Below are positions 7,906 to 15,738 of a stretch of DNA of 50,068 nucleotides, in pieces. The stretch is from Candidatus Poribacteria bacterium (GTDB lineage: Bacteria > Abyssobacteria > SURF-5). The translations under genes were made by a program, and so were the position numbers. The stretch covers positions 1 to 50,068 of the forward strand of contig JACRIR010000239.1 of assembly GCA_016215705.1 (NCBI GenBank), in the 5' to 3' direction. Within the stretch, counting starts at the first letter, position 1. The number at the start of each line of letters is the position of its first letter. The notes under the pieces are model-generated. The model was given only the letters and a program-made list of their open reading frames with translations. It did not search any database and was not told the origin of the DNA.

Positions 7906-8193
7906 ATGGCAAAAGCGATCACAAAAGCAGAGTTGATTTCACGCCTCGCGGCGAAGACGGAGATTTCCAAGAAGCAGGTTTCGGGACTGCTCGATGAGTT
8001 GACCTCCATCGCGTACAAAGAGGCCAAGAACGGCTTCACGCTTCCGGGGCTGGGCAAGCTCGTGGTCGTCAACCGCAAAGCCCGCATGGGCCGCAATCCT
8101 GCTACCGGCGAAGCCATTAAGATTCCCGCCAAGCGGGCGCTCAAGTTCAGAGTGGCCAAGGCAGCCAAAGACTCGGTCCTCGGCAAGAAGTAA
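7906..8193 (+). CDS. HU/IHF-family DNA-binding protein
   Basis: A 95-residue histone-like protein with the family layout: N-terminal helices (I-T-K-A-E-L-I-S-R-L-A), G-F-T-L-P-G-L-G-K-L near 43 to 52, the R-N-P-A-T-G-E signature of the DNA-intercalating arm (about 64 to 70) and a basic end. GGAGGAGAAAGAA precedes the ATG. It binds and bends DNA in the nucleoid. It differs from typical HU in starting A-K-A-I-T-K-A-E, as in many deltaproteobacterial paralogues. Its perfect promoter is annotated separately. Confidence 0.92.
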   Translation: MAKAITKAELISRLAAKTEISKKQVSGLLDELTSIAYKEAKNGFTLPGLGKLVVVNRKARMGRNPATGEAIKIPAKRALKFRVAKAAKDSVLGKK

Positions 8194-8334
8194 CTTTTGT
8201 CATCCTCACATTTATGGCGGACAGAGTTCTCCCATCGGACAGCCTGCAATTGCCGGGTATGCTCCGCAGGGAGGTGGTTGTTCTTCGTCGGCGCTCTGAC
8301 GAATCGATTTGTTTCATAGAGGCGGAAACCAAAA

Positions 8335-8799
8335 ATGGGCAAAATTGAAAGCACCCTCAAAACCGAAATTTCCCGTCTCGCCAGAAAGGAACTGCGGACT
8401 GCCGTAGGCTCGCTATCGAAAAGGGTCGGAGAGCTAAAACAGAAGATTTCTCAACTCTCGAAGATAGTCGCCAATATGAATAAGGCCGCCACGCTTGAAC
8501 CGGGGAGCCGAACGGCAAAGGGTCAACCCCAGCCCGCTTCAAATGCAGAAATCAAAGCGGCGCGCATCACGGGACGGGTTGTCAGGAACATTCGCAAGAA
8601 ACTCGACATAACGCAGGATAAGCTCGCGTTGCTTCTCGACGTGAGCCCCGGCGCCGTCGCCTTCTGGGAGCAAGGGCGCGCGCGGCCCCGCGGCGCAAAC
8701 AAAGCGGCCATAGTCGCCCTTCGCAAACTTGGGCGGCGCGATGTCAAACGGTTCCTCGCAGAAAAAGGCGCTGCCGCGAAGTCAAGAAAAACAAAGTAG
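8335..8799 (+). CDS. Coiled-coil plus XRE-type helix-turn-helix protein
   Basis: A 154-residue protein in two parts. Residues 1 to about 50 are a charged heptad-like helix (L-S-K-R-V-G-E-L-K-Q-K-I-S-Q-L-S-K-I-V), likely to oligomerise. Residues about 76 to 135 hold an XRE-like HTH: I-R-K-K-L-D-I-T-Q-D-K-L-A-L-L-L-D-V-S-P-G-A-V-A-F-W-E-Q-G with R-P-R-G-A-N-K following. The ends are Lys-rich. It follows HU by 141 nt on the same strand, so both may be chromatin or regulatory factors. The target is unknown. Confidence 0.75.
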   Translation: MGKIESTLKTEISRLARKELRTAVGSLSKRVGELKQKISQLSKIVANMNKAATLEPGSRTAKGQPQPASNAEIKAARITGRVVRNIRKKLDITQDKLALLLDVSPGAVAFWEQGRARPRGANKAAIVALRKLGRRDVKRFLAEKGAAAKSRKTK

Positions 8800-8942
8800 C
8801 TGGGTGACAGCCATCGAGGGGATAGCGCTTTTCTGAATCCGCCCCTCAATTGGGCATTCATGGCCGGACCCCGGCATGCGCGAATTTATTCGCACAATGT
8901 TTCTGGCCTTTTTTCGTCTTGCTCATGCGAATGAGTCAGATT

Positions 8943-8975
8943 CCCCCTCTCCCCTATACAAAGGGGGAGAGGGGA
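8943..8975. terminator. GC-rich inverted repeat between convergent genes
   Basis: CCCCCTCTCCCC and GGGGAGAGGGG-type arms around TATACAAA, placed between the ends of the HTH gene (8799) and the hydrolase gene (9006). It belongs to the CCCCTTTG-type repeats also seen at 14059 and 15676, and its position suits a bidirectional terminator. Only a short T run follows. Confidence 0.5.
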
Positions 8976-9005
8976 TTCTTGCCTACGGGCCTGTTACCCA
9001 GTCAA

Positions 9006-9893
9006 TCACTCCCCAATATGCTCCTTAAAGAAGTCGGTGGCCGCCGTTGCGGAGCGTATCGCCTGTTCAGCTTTGTAGAACTCGAAATGGCGCGTTTTCT
9101 CGAACACCATCCATTTCTTCGGCTCGGGCGCTTTGTCGTAAAGCTCTTTATAATTCTCCATCGGGCACACCACATCGAATTCGGCCGCTATGAGCAGCAG
9201 CGGGCGGCTGCCTTTCTTCTCAATGACGCTGATCGGCGAAAACTCCAGGTGCGCCTCGAGGAATTGAAGCATTATCTGCCGACCGGCAAGCTGCGGCAGC
9301 CTCTTCGATTCCTCCTCGAAAAACTCGGTCATCTCGGGATCACTCGCCAACACCATCGCGTCAGCGTAGCCCGGGTTGTTGTGAAGCACCCTCTGCCTTC
9401 TGTCCTCTTCTATCATGCCGCGGAAGACCTCGATCTCCTCCGGCGGTATCCGGCCGGCGGCCGCCGCATATCCGTCGGAGAAACCGAGTTGGCCTACGCA
9501 CGCCTTCACGCGGTCATCGAGCGCAAAAGCATACGGTGCGAGCGCCCCTCCATACGACGTCCCCCACAGTCCCAGTCTTGCCGAATCCACTTCCGGACGT
9601 GTCGAGAGAAAAGTGACGGCGTTGCGCGCGTCGGCTGCCTGCTCCTGCCAAAGCAGCCGGCCGCGCTGCCCATCGGATTCCCCGAACCCGCGATAGTCGA
9701 ATGTGAGAGCGGCGAATCCGGCGGCGGCAAACGCCTGAGCGTAATGCGGGAGTATCGTCTCCTTGATGCCGGTAAAACCATGACACAGTACGATCCCCGC
9801 GCATTTTGCTTCTTCGCTCGCTGTATCAGGCAGATAAAGCGTTCCGGCCAATCGCGCGCCTTCTGAATAGAAACGAACCTGCTCGATGTTCAT
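9006..9893 (-). CDS. Alpha/beta hydrolase (dienelactone hydrolase / peptidase S9-like)
   Basis: A 295-residue alpha/beta hydrolase. Seen: oxyanion-region C-H-G-F-T-G near 38, D-Y-R-G-F-G-E-S-D near 66, nucleophile elbow G-T-S-Y-G-G near 110, the acid in A-A-E-F-D-V-V-C-P near 240, and catalytic His in T-R-H-F-E-F-Y near 270. GGAGGATGT precedes the ATG at 9893. It has no signal peptide, so it should be cytoplasmic. It most likely cleaves an ester or peptide bond. Substrate specificity cannot be read from the sequence. The gene is monocistronic and divergent from comF. Confidence 0.88.
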   Translation of the reverse strand: MNIEQVRFYSEGARLAGTLYLPDTASEEAKCAGIVLCHGFTGIKETILPHYAQAFAAAGFAALTFDYRGFGESDGQRGRLLWQEQAADARNAVTFLSTRPEVDSARLGLWGTSYGGALAPYAFALDDRVKACVGQLGFSDGYAAAAGRIPPEEIEVFRGMIEEDRRQRVLHNNPGYADAMVLASDPEMTEFFEEESKRLPQLAGRQIMLQFLEAHLEFSPISVIEKKGSRPLLLIAAEFDVVCPMENYKELYDKAPEPKKWMVFEKTRHFEFYKAEQAIRSATAATDFFKEHIGE

Positions 9894-10080
9894 ACATCCT
9901 CCTTTTTATTTGCTCGACGGGAGTAATGATACATCACGCCTCATCGTTTTGGCCAGAGGATTCTTTGATGGCCTCTCATTCGCGCAATTCGTCTCAGTCG
10001 TCATTCATGATTCGTATGTAGTCTCTTCTCCTTCTTTTTACAACGTGAAATATGCTATCATATCCACGAACGAGGTGTGT

Positions 10081-10869
10081 ATGGCTGCGCTTCAAACCGA
10101 CATCTCCGCAAGGTCCGCCTCTCGGAGCTTTGCTTCGGAGTTTGTTCTCAGTCTCAAAAATCTTTTTCTGCCGGCGCTTTGTCACAAATGCGGCGAGCGA
10201 ATTCTGACCGAAGAGAACCTCTATTTCTGTGAGACGTGCTGGGCGACGATCGATCTCGTCCGGGAACCAAAGTGTCCGCGTTGCGGCAGGCCGCATCCGA
10301 GACGCCCCGGCTTCGAGGCGCCCGAGAGTTTTGTGTGTCTGGAATGCGCGGAGCAGAAATCATGGGTCGAAAGAACTCACGCTGCGGCGCTTCATGCAGG
10401 CGTCTTGCGCGATGCGATCCATCTGCTGAAGTACCGGCGCAAGAGGTTGATTGCCGTTCCGCTTAGTCGCCTCATTCTCGAGACGGTTTTCAAAGAAATT
10501 GACGCGGCTGCATACGACGCAATCATTCCCGTTCCTTTGCATAGGAGCAGGCTCCGTCGCCGGGGATACAATCAATCAGACCTCATCGCTCGAAACTTGT
10601 GCGCCGTGCTCGGCGCAACGCATCTCCCCATTCTCAAACGCGTGAAAGATACGGCAAGCTTCAGCATGCTCGGCGCTCAGCAAAGGCGGAACCAGATTAA
10701 GGACGCTTTCCGGACCGTGCCGGACGCAAACGTGAAGAAGAAGAGGCTGCTCCTGGTGGATGACGTGGTGACAACGGGCGCGACGACAAACGAATGCGCG
10801 CGCATGCTCCGAAAGGCCGGCGCTCAGTCCGTAGACGTCGTCTCCGTGGCAGCGGCAAAGATGTTGTAG
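10081..10869 (+). CDS. comF: ComF-family phosphoribosyltransferase-like protein
   Basis: A 262-residue ComF homologue, related to DNA-uptake proteins that work with the ComFA helicase. An N-terminal zinc-binding part has C-H-K-C-G-E, F-C-E-T-C and C-P-R-C-G-R cysteine pairs. The C-terminal PRTase fold has Y-D-A-I-I-P-V-P-L-H, R-R-R-G-Y-N-Q-S-D-L-I-A and the PRPP loop L-L-L-V-D-D-V-V-T-T-G-A-T. The start at 10081 (M-A-A-L-Q-T) is preferred over 9886: GAGGTGTGT lies just before it, and the extra 65 residues overlap the divergent hydrolase and look non-coding. It is followed directly by the REP cluster. Confidence 0.88.
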   Translation: MAALQTDISARSASRSFASEFVLSLKNLFLPALCHKCGERILTEENLYFCETCWATIDLVREPKCPRCGRPHPRRPGFEAPESFVCLECAEQKSWVERTHAAALHAGVLRDAIHLLKYRRKRLIAVPLSRLILETVFKEIDAAAYDAIIPVPLHRSRLRRRGYNQSDLIARNLCAVLGATHLPILKRVKDTASFSMLGAQQRRNQIKDAFRTVPDANVKKKRLLLVDDVVTTGATTNECARMLRKAGAQSVDVVSVAAAKML

Positions 10870-10887
10870 AAAGTTCTTGCTTATTGA

Positions 10888-10987
10888 GCTTATTCGGGGA
10901 TAGCTGCGGCATAAAGCTTATTCGGGGACACGATGCGGCATAAAGCTTATTCGGGGACATGATGCGGCATCGTGTCCCCGAATAAGC
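10888..10987. repeat. Three tandem REP-like units, TTCGGGGACAC family (copy 3)
   Basis: Three consecutive units each start GCTTATTCGGGGA. The first two are half units ending GCGGCATAAA. The third is a full palindrome ending GTGTCCCCGAATAAGC. This is a BIME-like cluster between comF and the VanZ gene. The longest VanZ ORF would begin inside it, which argues against that start. Confidence 0.85.
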
Positions 10988-11058
10988 CCTATTTCCGTAG
11001 GAGAAAACCTCTGGCCGGTAACTTCAAACAACCCTTATCCATTGGGAGCTTGATTTCG

Positions 11059-11439
11059 ATGCCCTTTCTCGTCGCAACGATCGCCTACTGCGTTCTTCTG
11101 TTCTATTTGTCGTCTGTTCCCTCTTTCCCGCTTTCGGAGCCCTTCAAACATTTTGACAAACTGGTCCACTTCTGTTTGTTTGGCGGCCTGAGCGCAACGA
11201 TTGCAGCCGGTCTGCGGCGCGCCCGGCGCGAATATGCGTACACCACTTTGTTCGCTCTCCCCGTCGGATTCTCTGTGCTGTATGGACTGAGTGACGAAAT
11301 CCATCAGTTATTCGTACCCAATAGAACGTTCACGGCTGCCGACCTCATAGCCGATGCGCTCGGCGCCATCGCCGCCGCCGCGCTCATGCTGCTGCTGTAT
11401 CATCGAAGGAACAACCGAAGGAAGACCACGGCCAAATAA
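11059..11439 (+). CDS. VanZ-like family membrane protein
   Basis: A 126-residue integral membrane protein with about four hydrophobic segments. Motifs seen: S-S-V-P-S-F-P after the first segment, D-K-L-V-H-F-C-L-F-G-G-L, and Y-G-L-S-D-E-I-H-Q-L-F-V-P-N-R-T-F. The last is the VanZ-like signature (D-E-x-H-Q with R-x-x-x-x-x-D). VanZ relatives confer teicoplanin tolerance in some Gram-positives, but most members have no known role. GGGAG at 11044 supports the ATG at 11059. The longer frame would start in the REP cluster at 10972. Confidence 0.82.
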   Translation: MPFLVATIAYCVLLFYLSSVPSFPLSEPFKHFDKLVHFCLFGGLSATIAAGLRRARREYAYTTLFALPVGFSVLYGLSDEIHQLFVPNRTFTAADLIADALGAIAAAALMLLLYHRRNNRRKTTAK

Positions 11440-11477
11440 GGCGCTCGATGAAGGCTGCTTCTTGACTCCCTTTCGCC

Positions 11478-12875
11478 TTACTCGAGCCAGTGACATATGC
11501 GCGCGCTGCACAAGAAGAAACTATTGTGCCTTATCTTCTTGATCCGCTCTTCGTAGACAAACTTCGGACTGTTCTCCGGATTGTGGCATGTTTCACATTT
11601 TTCTCTCTTCACCTCGCCGTATTTGTCTTTGAGCGGCTCCTCAACGTGCTTGCTGCCCGGCCCATGACAGTTCTCGCAGCCAACGTTTTCTAACATCGGC
11701 GTCGCGTCGGCAGTGGCGAATCCCGTCGTGTACCCGAACCCCACTACATGGCATTCGACGCATTCAGGGTCATATTCGCGCCCTTTCTTCGCGATGGGCT
11801 CGAAAGCGTGCGCATGTTTGTCCTTTCGGCGGAACCGGAAAGAAGACCACGAATGACACTTCCTGCACTTCTCGTTTCCGGTGAACTCGCCCGCCGGGTG
11901 TTCGGTCCTCGGAAATGATCCCAGAAGGTTCTCCGCCTTCACCATCTGCTGGTAGTCATCGATCGCGGCGAGAATGCGCGCAGAATCGCTCACTGTCTTG
12001 TCCAGCTTCTTGACCGAATATGACTCAAGCTTCGCGCCGCCGGCTCTTGTCATGAATCGGCATACACCTATGTGCATCCCCTTGGCGCCTGCGAACACAA
12101 TTGATGTGTCGCCCACCGAAATCGGCGCAGGGTTCGGATCGTCGCCGCTGTGACTTGCGATGATGAGGTCGATGCTCGAGAATCGCTCGGCGACCGCGCG
12201 CGCCTCCTCTTCGGGCATGTGACCAAGCAGCACAAGCAGGTCGGTCTTTTTCCGAAGCGCCGGAATGAGTTTTTCCAACACGGGTCCGTAATCTTCGACA
12301 ACAAGCTCCGGATTGGTCTCTTCGATGGCGCCCTTGAATTCAGTGGAGATTACTCCCGTGACGGCGACAGCCACCGCCTTTTCAGAAGGACCCGTCTTCC
12401 GGACGACTGACTGCTGGAAAACGGACTCCCCCCGGATGTTGGCAATGTTGGCGCTGAGAAGAGGGATACCCGTAAAGTCAGAGACGTATTTGAGATAGTC
12501 ATGCCCGATCAGCAAATCTTGCTCGCCGACGTTCGCCGCAAGATAACCCATTTCCGCCATAGCTTTCATGGCGGTTTCATACTTCAGCTCCGCCTGGCGG
12601 CCGTATCCCCTGTTCAGGTCACCATTATCCAGCAGAAGGACTTCGCCGCTTGAGCGCATCGCGCCGATGAACGTGTCCCGCCTGGGAAGACCTCCCAGTT
12701 GCTCCTCGCTTCACCCACAAGGCTCAAGGTAGCCATGAACGTCGCTCGTAAAGAGAATCGACACCTCTGCGCCGCCTTCAGGCTGCGGGCCGATCGAAGA
12801 CGGAACAAGAAGGAGCACGACGACAAAGAAACTCAATAACGCGCTTTGTTTTGTGTGAAAATGTGATGGGATCAT
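11478..12875 (-). CDS. Candidate selenoprotein: secreted metallophosphatase-multihaem cytochrome c, TGA at codon 55
   Basis: Read through one in-frame TGA (12713 to 12711), this is a 465-codon gene. Residues 12 to 30 are a signal peptide (L-L-S-F-F-V-V-V-L-L-L). Residues 38 to about 300 resemble the UshA/5'-nucleotidase metallophosphoesterase fold: F-T-S-D-V-H-G-Y-L-E-P-C53-G54-TGA55, then S-E-E-Q-L-G-G-L-P-R-R, D-N-G-D-L, N-V-G-E-Q-D and L-L-G-H-M. Residues 330 to 435 hold four CXXCH haem motifs (Cys337, 372, 400, 427) and one CX4CH near the end, as in cytochrome c554-type proteins. Without read-through, the ATG at 12659 would give a leaderless cytoplasmic stump that cannot receive haem. As I recall, relatives carry Pro-Cys-Gly-Cys at this site, so TGA replaces Cys. 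A SECIS-like hairpin follows. The alternative is a nonsense mutation. Confidence 0.72.
12682..12698 (-). promoter_or_regulatory. SECIS-like hairpin downstream of the in-frame TGA
   Basis: In the mRNA, arms CUGGGA and UCCCAG (6 perfect pairs) enclose a GGUCU loop. Twelve nt separate the UGA from the stem and 18 nt separate it from the loop. Bacterial SECIS rules known to me ask for a loop 16 to 37 nt after UGA with G in its first two positions. The E. coli fdhF loop AGGUCU is matched if the top A-U pair opens. Confidence 0.65.
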
Positions 12876-12885
12876 CCGGGAAATG

Positions 12886-12915
12886 ATTATAGTCGTCAGA
12901 CGCTTGGAGAGTCAA
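12886..12915 (-). promoter_or_regulatory. sigma70-type promoter of the candidate selenoprotein gene
   Basis: On the minus strand, TTGACT (12915 to 12910), an 18-bp spacer and TATAAT (12891 to 12886). The start would fall near 12879, only about 4 nt before the ATG at 12875, so the mRNA may be nearly leaderless. The position supports the long reading frame through TGA. Confidence 0.65.
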
Positions 12916-12926
12916 ACACGCAATCC

Positions 12927-13091
12927 TTACACGCTATCTACAATCAGTTTCTGATTCGGCGCAAGAGCCCACACGTAACACTTCATCTTGTCGTCCCAAT
13001 GCACGTAGTACCACAGGCCCCTGCGCTCATCGTAGTATTTCCTCGGGTTTGCATCTTCCACTTTTCTTCGCCTCCATCCGCTCAAGACCAC
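12927..13091 (-). pseudogene. Short protein-like reading frame or gene remnant
   Basis: A 54-residue frame with GTG as the earliest possible start and a stop (TAA) directly upstream of it. It reads like a real protein: P-R-K-Y-Y-D-E-R-R-G-L-W-Y-Y-V-H-W-D-D-K-M-K-C-Y-V-W-A-L-A-P. No ATG or clear ribosome site precedes it, so it is either a small unannotated protein or the tail of a decayed gene. Function unknown. It ends just before the promoter at 12915. Confidence 0.35.
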
Positions 13092-13146
13092 CGATTAAGT
13101 TTGCCGCAAAAACTGTTGTTCCGCCAATTGATGGAGGCCTGCATGG

Positions 13147-14514
13147 TCAGGAGTCCGCTACTCGTGTGGGCGGACTCTCCTTTTCTTCGTTCTTTCTCTT
13201 CCCTTTCGCCTTGTCGCCTTCGCCTTTCGCCTTTTTCTCAAAAGGAGCCGACGTTTCCCGCAGCATCTGGGCTTTCGAGACCATCAGCGAGCGGATGTAC
13301 CCGACGGTCACCGTCCTCGCTTGTTGAGTCTCAGCCCTTTGCCCGAAACGCCTGCAAAGTGAGGCAAAACCCGCAGCGTACCCCCGAAGGTTCGTCAGGT
13401 CACGATTCTGAATGGCTGACCGTAGGCTGTTCTTGACGCAGAACCACGCAATCGCCGGCAGGCGTTGGCGAAGGATTGGGCCGGGCATATTTCTGGCAAC
13501 TACCCTTATGAAATGCCGGCAACTATAAAAGCGGGCCGTCCGGCCGTGATAAGGAACAGTCGCCCCGCCGGCATGATACACGACTGCGCCGGCCCCGTAC
13601 ATGCACTTGTATCCCATTAGTTGCGCGCGAAAACTCAGGTCCGCGTCGTCGTAGCAAAGAAAAAAATCCTCGTCAAAAAGTCCGGTTCGCTCGAGCATCT
13701 TCCGCCGGAACATCGCAGCGCCGCCGCACGCCCCGAACACAAGTCGGTCGCCGGCATACTCCGGCCCGTCGGAGCAATAAAACCCCCGGTCATAAGGCAG
13801 CCCATAGTCGGTTATCCCGATACCCGCATTGTTGACGCGGGTCTTGTCCCACAAAAAGAGCATCTTCGACGCGCAGAACCCGATCTCTTCGCTCTCGAGC
13901 ATCGGGCGCGTGAGACGCTCGAGCCATCCGGAGTCGGCGACGGCGTCGTTGTTGAGCAGCGCTATGAATTCGCCGGAGGATTCGCGGATGCCCGCGTTCG
14001 TGGCGCGCGCAAATCCGGCGTTATACCCCATCGAGATGAGCTTGATTTCCGGTTGCGTGTGTGCGGGAAATCCCCCCTCCCCCCCTTTGCTAAAGGGGGG
14101 TAACAATACATTTCTATCAGAGGGAAGCAATGAGACGCCTTTGGCAGAGGACTCTCCAGAGTCCCCCCCTTTGCTAACGGCCCTTCCCGCATCTCCCCCT
14201 TTCGAAATGATTCCTCCTGCATCCCCCTTTTGGGAAAGGCCCGCTCTTACGTCCCCCCTCTTGGAAAGGCCTCCCCCCAGCTTCCCCCCTTTTGCAAAGG
14301 GGGGTGAGGGGGGATTTATCAAACATGCCCCATATACGCTTTTCAGAAATTCCGCCGAGCCGTCACTGGAGGCGTTGTCCACCACGAAAACCTCGACGGG
14401 CTTTAAGGTCTGCGACAAGACGGAATCAAGGCAGTCGGCCAAAAACCTCCTGCCGTTGTAGTTCGTGATGACAACGCTTATGGACGGGATTTCAACCCGA
14501 GGTCGAATCGTCAT
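13147..14514 (-). CDS. GT2-family glycosyltransferase with in-frame repeat insertion
   Basis: A 455-residue GT-A transferase of the rhamnosyltransferase type, probably for polysaccharide assembly at the inner membrane. The nucleotide-sugar fold starts I-S-V-V-I-T-N-Y-N-G (12 to 21) and F-V-V-D-N-A-S-S-D-G-S (43 to 53). It resumes at P-E-I-K-L-I with G-Y-N-A-G-F-A-R-A-T-N-A-G, L-L-N-N-D (187 to 190), G-A-C-G-G-A-A-M-F-R-R and E-D-F-F-L-C-Y-D-D-A-D-L. Between Tyr61 and about residue 153 sits a low-complexity insertion rich in K-G-G-D units. The last 30 residues (K-G-E-G-D-K-A-K-G-K-R) are read from a CTTTCGCC spacer repeat. The ATG at 14514 overlaps the end of the AI-2E gene by 23 nt, so the two are coupled. 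Confidence 0.85.
   Translation of the reverse strand: MTIRPRVEIPSISVVITNYNGRRFLADCLDSVLSQTLKPVEVFVVDNASSDGSAEFLKSVYGACLINPPSPPFAKGGKLGGGLSKRGDVRAGLSQKGDAGGIISKGGDAGRAVSKGGDSGESSAKGVSLLPSDRNVLLPPFSKGGEGGFPAHTQPEIKLISMGYNAGFARATNAGIRESSGEFIALLNNDAVADSGWLERLTRPMLESEEIGFCASKMLFLWDKTRVNNAGIGITDYGLPYDRGFYCSDGPEYAGDRLVFGACGGAAMFRRKMLERTGLFDEDFFLCYDDADLSFRAQLMGYKCMYGAGAVVYHAGGATVPYHGRTARFYSCRHFIRVVARNMPGPILRQRLPAIAWFCVKNSLRSAIQNRDLTNLRGYAAGFASLCRRFGQRAETQQARTVTVGYIRSLMVSKAQMLRETSAPFEKKAKGEGDKAKGKRKNEEKESPPTRVADS
14059..14319. repeat. CCCCTTTGCAAAGGGG-type repeat block inside the glycosyltransferase gene
   Basis: About 260 nt made of two outer CCCCCCTTTGC(T/A)AAAGGGGGG palindromes (near 14083 and 14285) and four to five degenerate 30-nt units between them, each with TTTGGGAAAGG- or TTTCGAAATG-like cores. 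Read on the minus strand it gives 10-residue units such as G-L-S-Q-K-G-D-A-G-G. No stop appears in the coding frame. Confidence 0.85.
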
Positions 14515-15598
14515 GTGCCTTTGACAAAAAGAGGTTGGACTGCTTGTAGCGGGCCACCGCCTCACCGACCAACACCTTCAGAACTGCAGCAAGCGGCACA
14601 GCCAAGATGATTCCCAGAAAACCGAGTAATTGGGCAAACGTGAGGATGGCAAGGATTATGACAACAGGGTGAAGGCCTATCCTGTCACCCATGATCTTCG
14701 GAGATATGACAGTTCCCTCGAGCAGTTGGCCAACCACAAAAACGCAGATTGCTCCAAGCGGGTGCGCGAGGTCCGCAAACTCGACAAGCGCCAGAACCGC
14801 CGCGAGAATAATCCCGCTTGCCGTGCCAAGATAAGGAACGATCTGTCCGTAGCCTCCCACGATTCCAATCACCAGAGCGAAAGGCACACCGACGATGCTC
14901 AGACCGATGCAGTAGATGACCGCAAGAATTGTGCAGACGGTTATCTGACCGCGGAAAAAGCCTCGCAGATTGGCATCCACTTTCAAAACGACTCTGAGCG
15001 CCGGTTCTTTGTATGCCGGGGGAATTAGCGCCTGCGCCTTTGCCGTCACTTTATTGAAATCCTTCAGAAGATAGACGCCCACAACAGCAAAAAGCAGGAA
15101 GTTGGCGACGAAACCGACTACCCCGACTGTGCGCGTCACGATGCCCGCAAGCAGTGTCTGCATGGATTGCAGCAGCTGGGGCATGTGGCTCTCGAGGGCG
15201 TCCAGCAGAGCAGTGAGATTCGAGGCGACCTTTCCGGCTATCCGCGAGTCCATGAGCTGAACAACCTGTATCCGCAGTCTTTCTTCCATCTCAGGAAAGC
15301 GTTGGTTGAGGGATTGTGCGATGTCGCCGGCTTCCCGAACCAGCCGGGGAATGATTATGAGAAGCGATCCTGTGAAAGCCGCCATAATGAGCGCCAGCAG
15401 TGTGGCTATCGTGACCACGCGCGGCACGCGGCGCTTCTCGAGAGCGTCGACCAGCGGATGGAAAATATAAGCGACGATGAAAGCGAGTGCAAGCGGGATG
15501 AGTATCTGGCGCAACTCATAACACGCCCACAGGAACAACGCAACCAGCGCAAGGACAACGACCAGGCGGACCCATATGTTATCCCAAAGCTTTCGCAA
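14492..15598 (-). CDS. AI-2E family transporter (UPF0118, PerM/TqsA-like)
   Basis: A 368-residue polytopic membrane protein. The N-terminal pair of segments (L-V-V-V-L-A-L-V-A-L-F-L-W-A, then I-P-L-A-L-A-F-I-V-A-Y-I-F-H-P) and the D-A-L-E-K-R-R-V-P-R motif are typical, as is the C-terminal group (Y-L-G-T-A-S-G, G-D-R-I-G-L-H-P-V, L-G-F-L-G-I-I-L-A-V-P-L-A-A). Seven to eight membrane segments are expected. Family members export autoinducer-2 or act as Na+/H+ antiporters; which applies here is unknown. The start is a TTG at 15598 with AGGAGG four nt before it. It is followed by the overlapping glycosyltransferase gene. Confidence 0.88.
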   Translation of the reverse strand: MRKLWDNIWVRLVVVLALVALFLWACYELRQILIPLALAFIVAYIFHPLVDALEKRRVPRVVTIATLLALIMAAFTGSLLIIIPRLVREAGDIAQSLNQRFPEMEERLRIQVVQLMDSRIAGKVASNLTALLDALESHMPQLLQSMQTLLAGIVTRTVGVVGFVANFLLFAVVGVYLLKDFNKVTAKAQALIPPAYKEPALRVVLKVDANLRGFFRGQITVCTILAVIYCIGLSIVGVPFALVIGIVGGYGQIVPYLGTASGIILAAVLALVEFADLAHPLGAICVFVVGQLLEGTVISPKIMGDRIGLHPVVIILAILTFAQLLGFLGIILAVPLAAVLKVLVGEAVARYKQSNLFLSKAHDDSTSG

Positions 15599-15675
15599 AT
15601 CGCCTCCTAACAGAACAGGTTCACGGTTTACAGTTTACGGTTCACAGTCTACGGTTGAAGAAGCATTTGCTCCTC

Positions 15676-15701
15676 TTCCCCCCTTTGCAAAGGGGGGGAT
15701 T
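15676..15701. repeat. CCCCTTTGCAAAGGGG palindrome, intergenic copy
   Basis: A free copy of the palindrome found twice in the glycosyltransferase insertion. It lies between the Memo-like and AI-2E genes and shows the element in its intergenic form. Confidence 0.75.
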
Positions 15702-15738
15702 TATCCTCTATTCTTGCTTGAAACTGTTTCTTCCGCAA

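Noticed and set aside
8850-9866. 338-residue plus-strand frame
   Set aside because: Antisense of the alpha/beta hydrolase, whose catalytic triad is clear on the minus strand.
12614-12826. 70-residue minus-strand frame overlapping the selenoprotein start
   Set aside because: Different frame, Arg/Ser-rich; the phosphoesterase motif and signal peptide are in the frame that contains the TGA, so no frameshift is needed.
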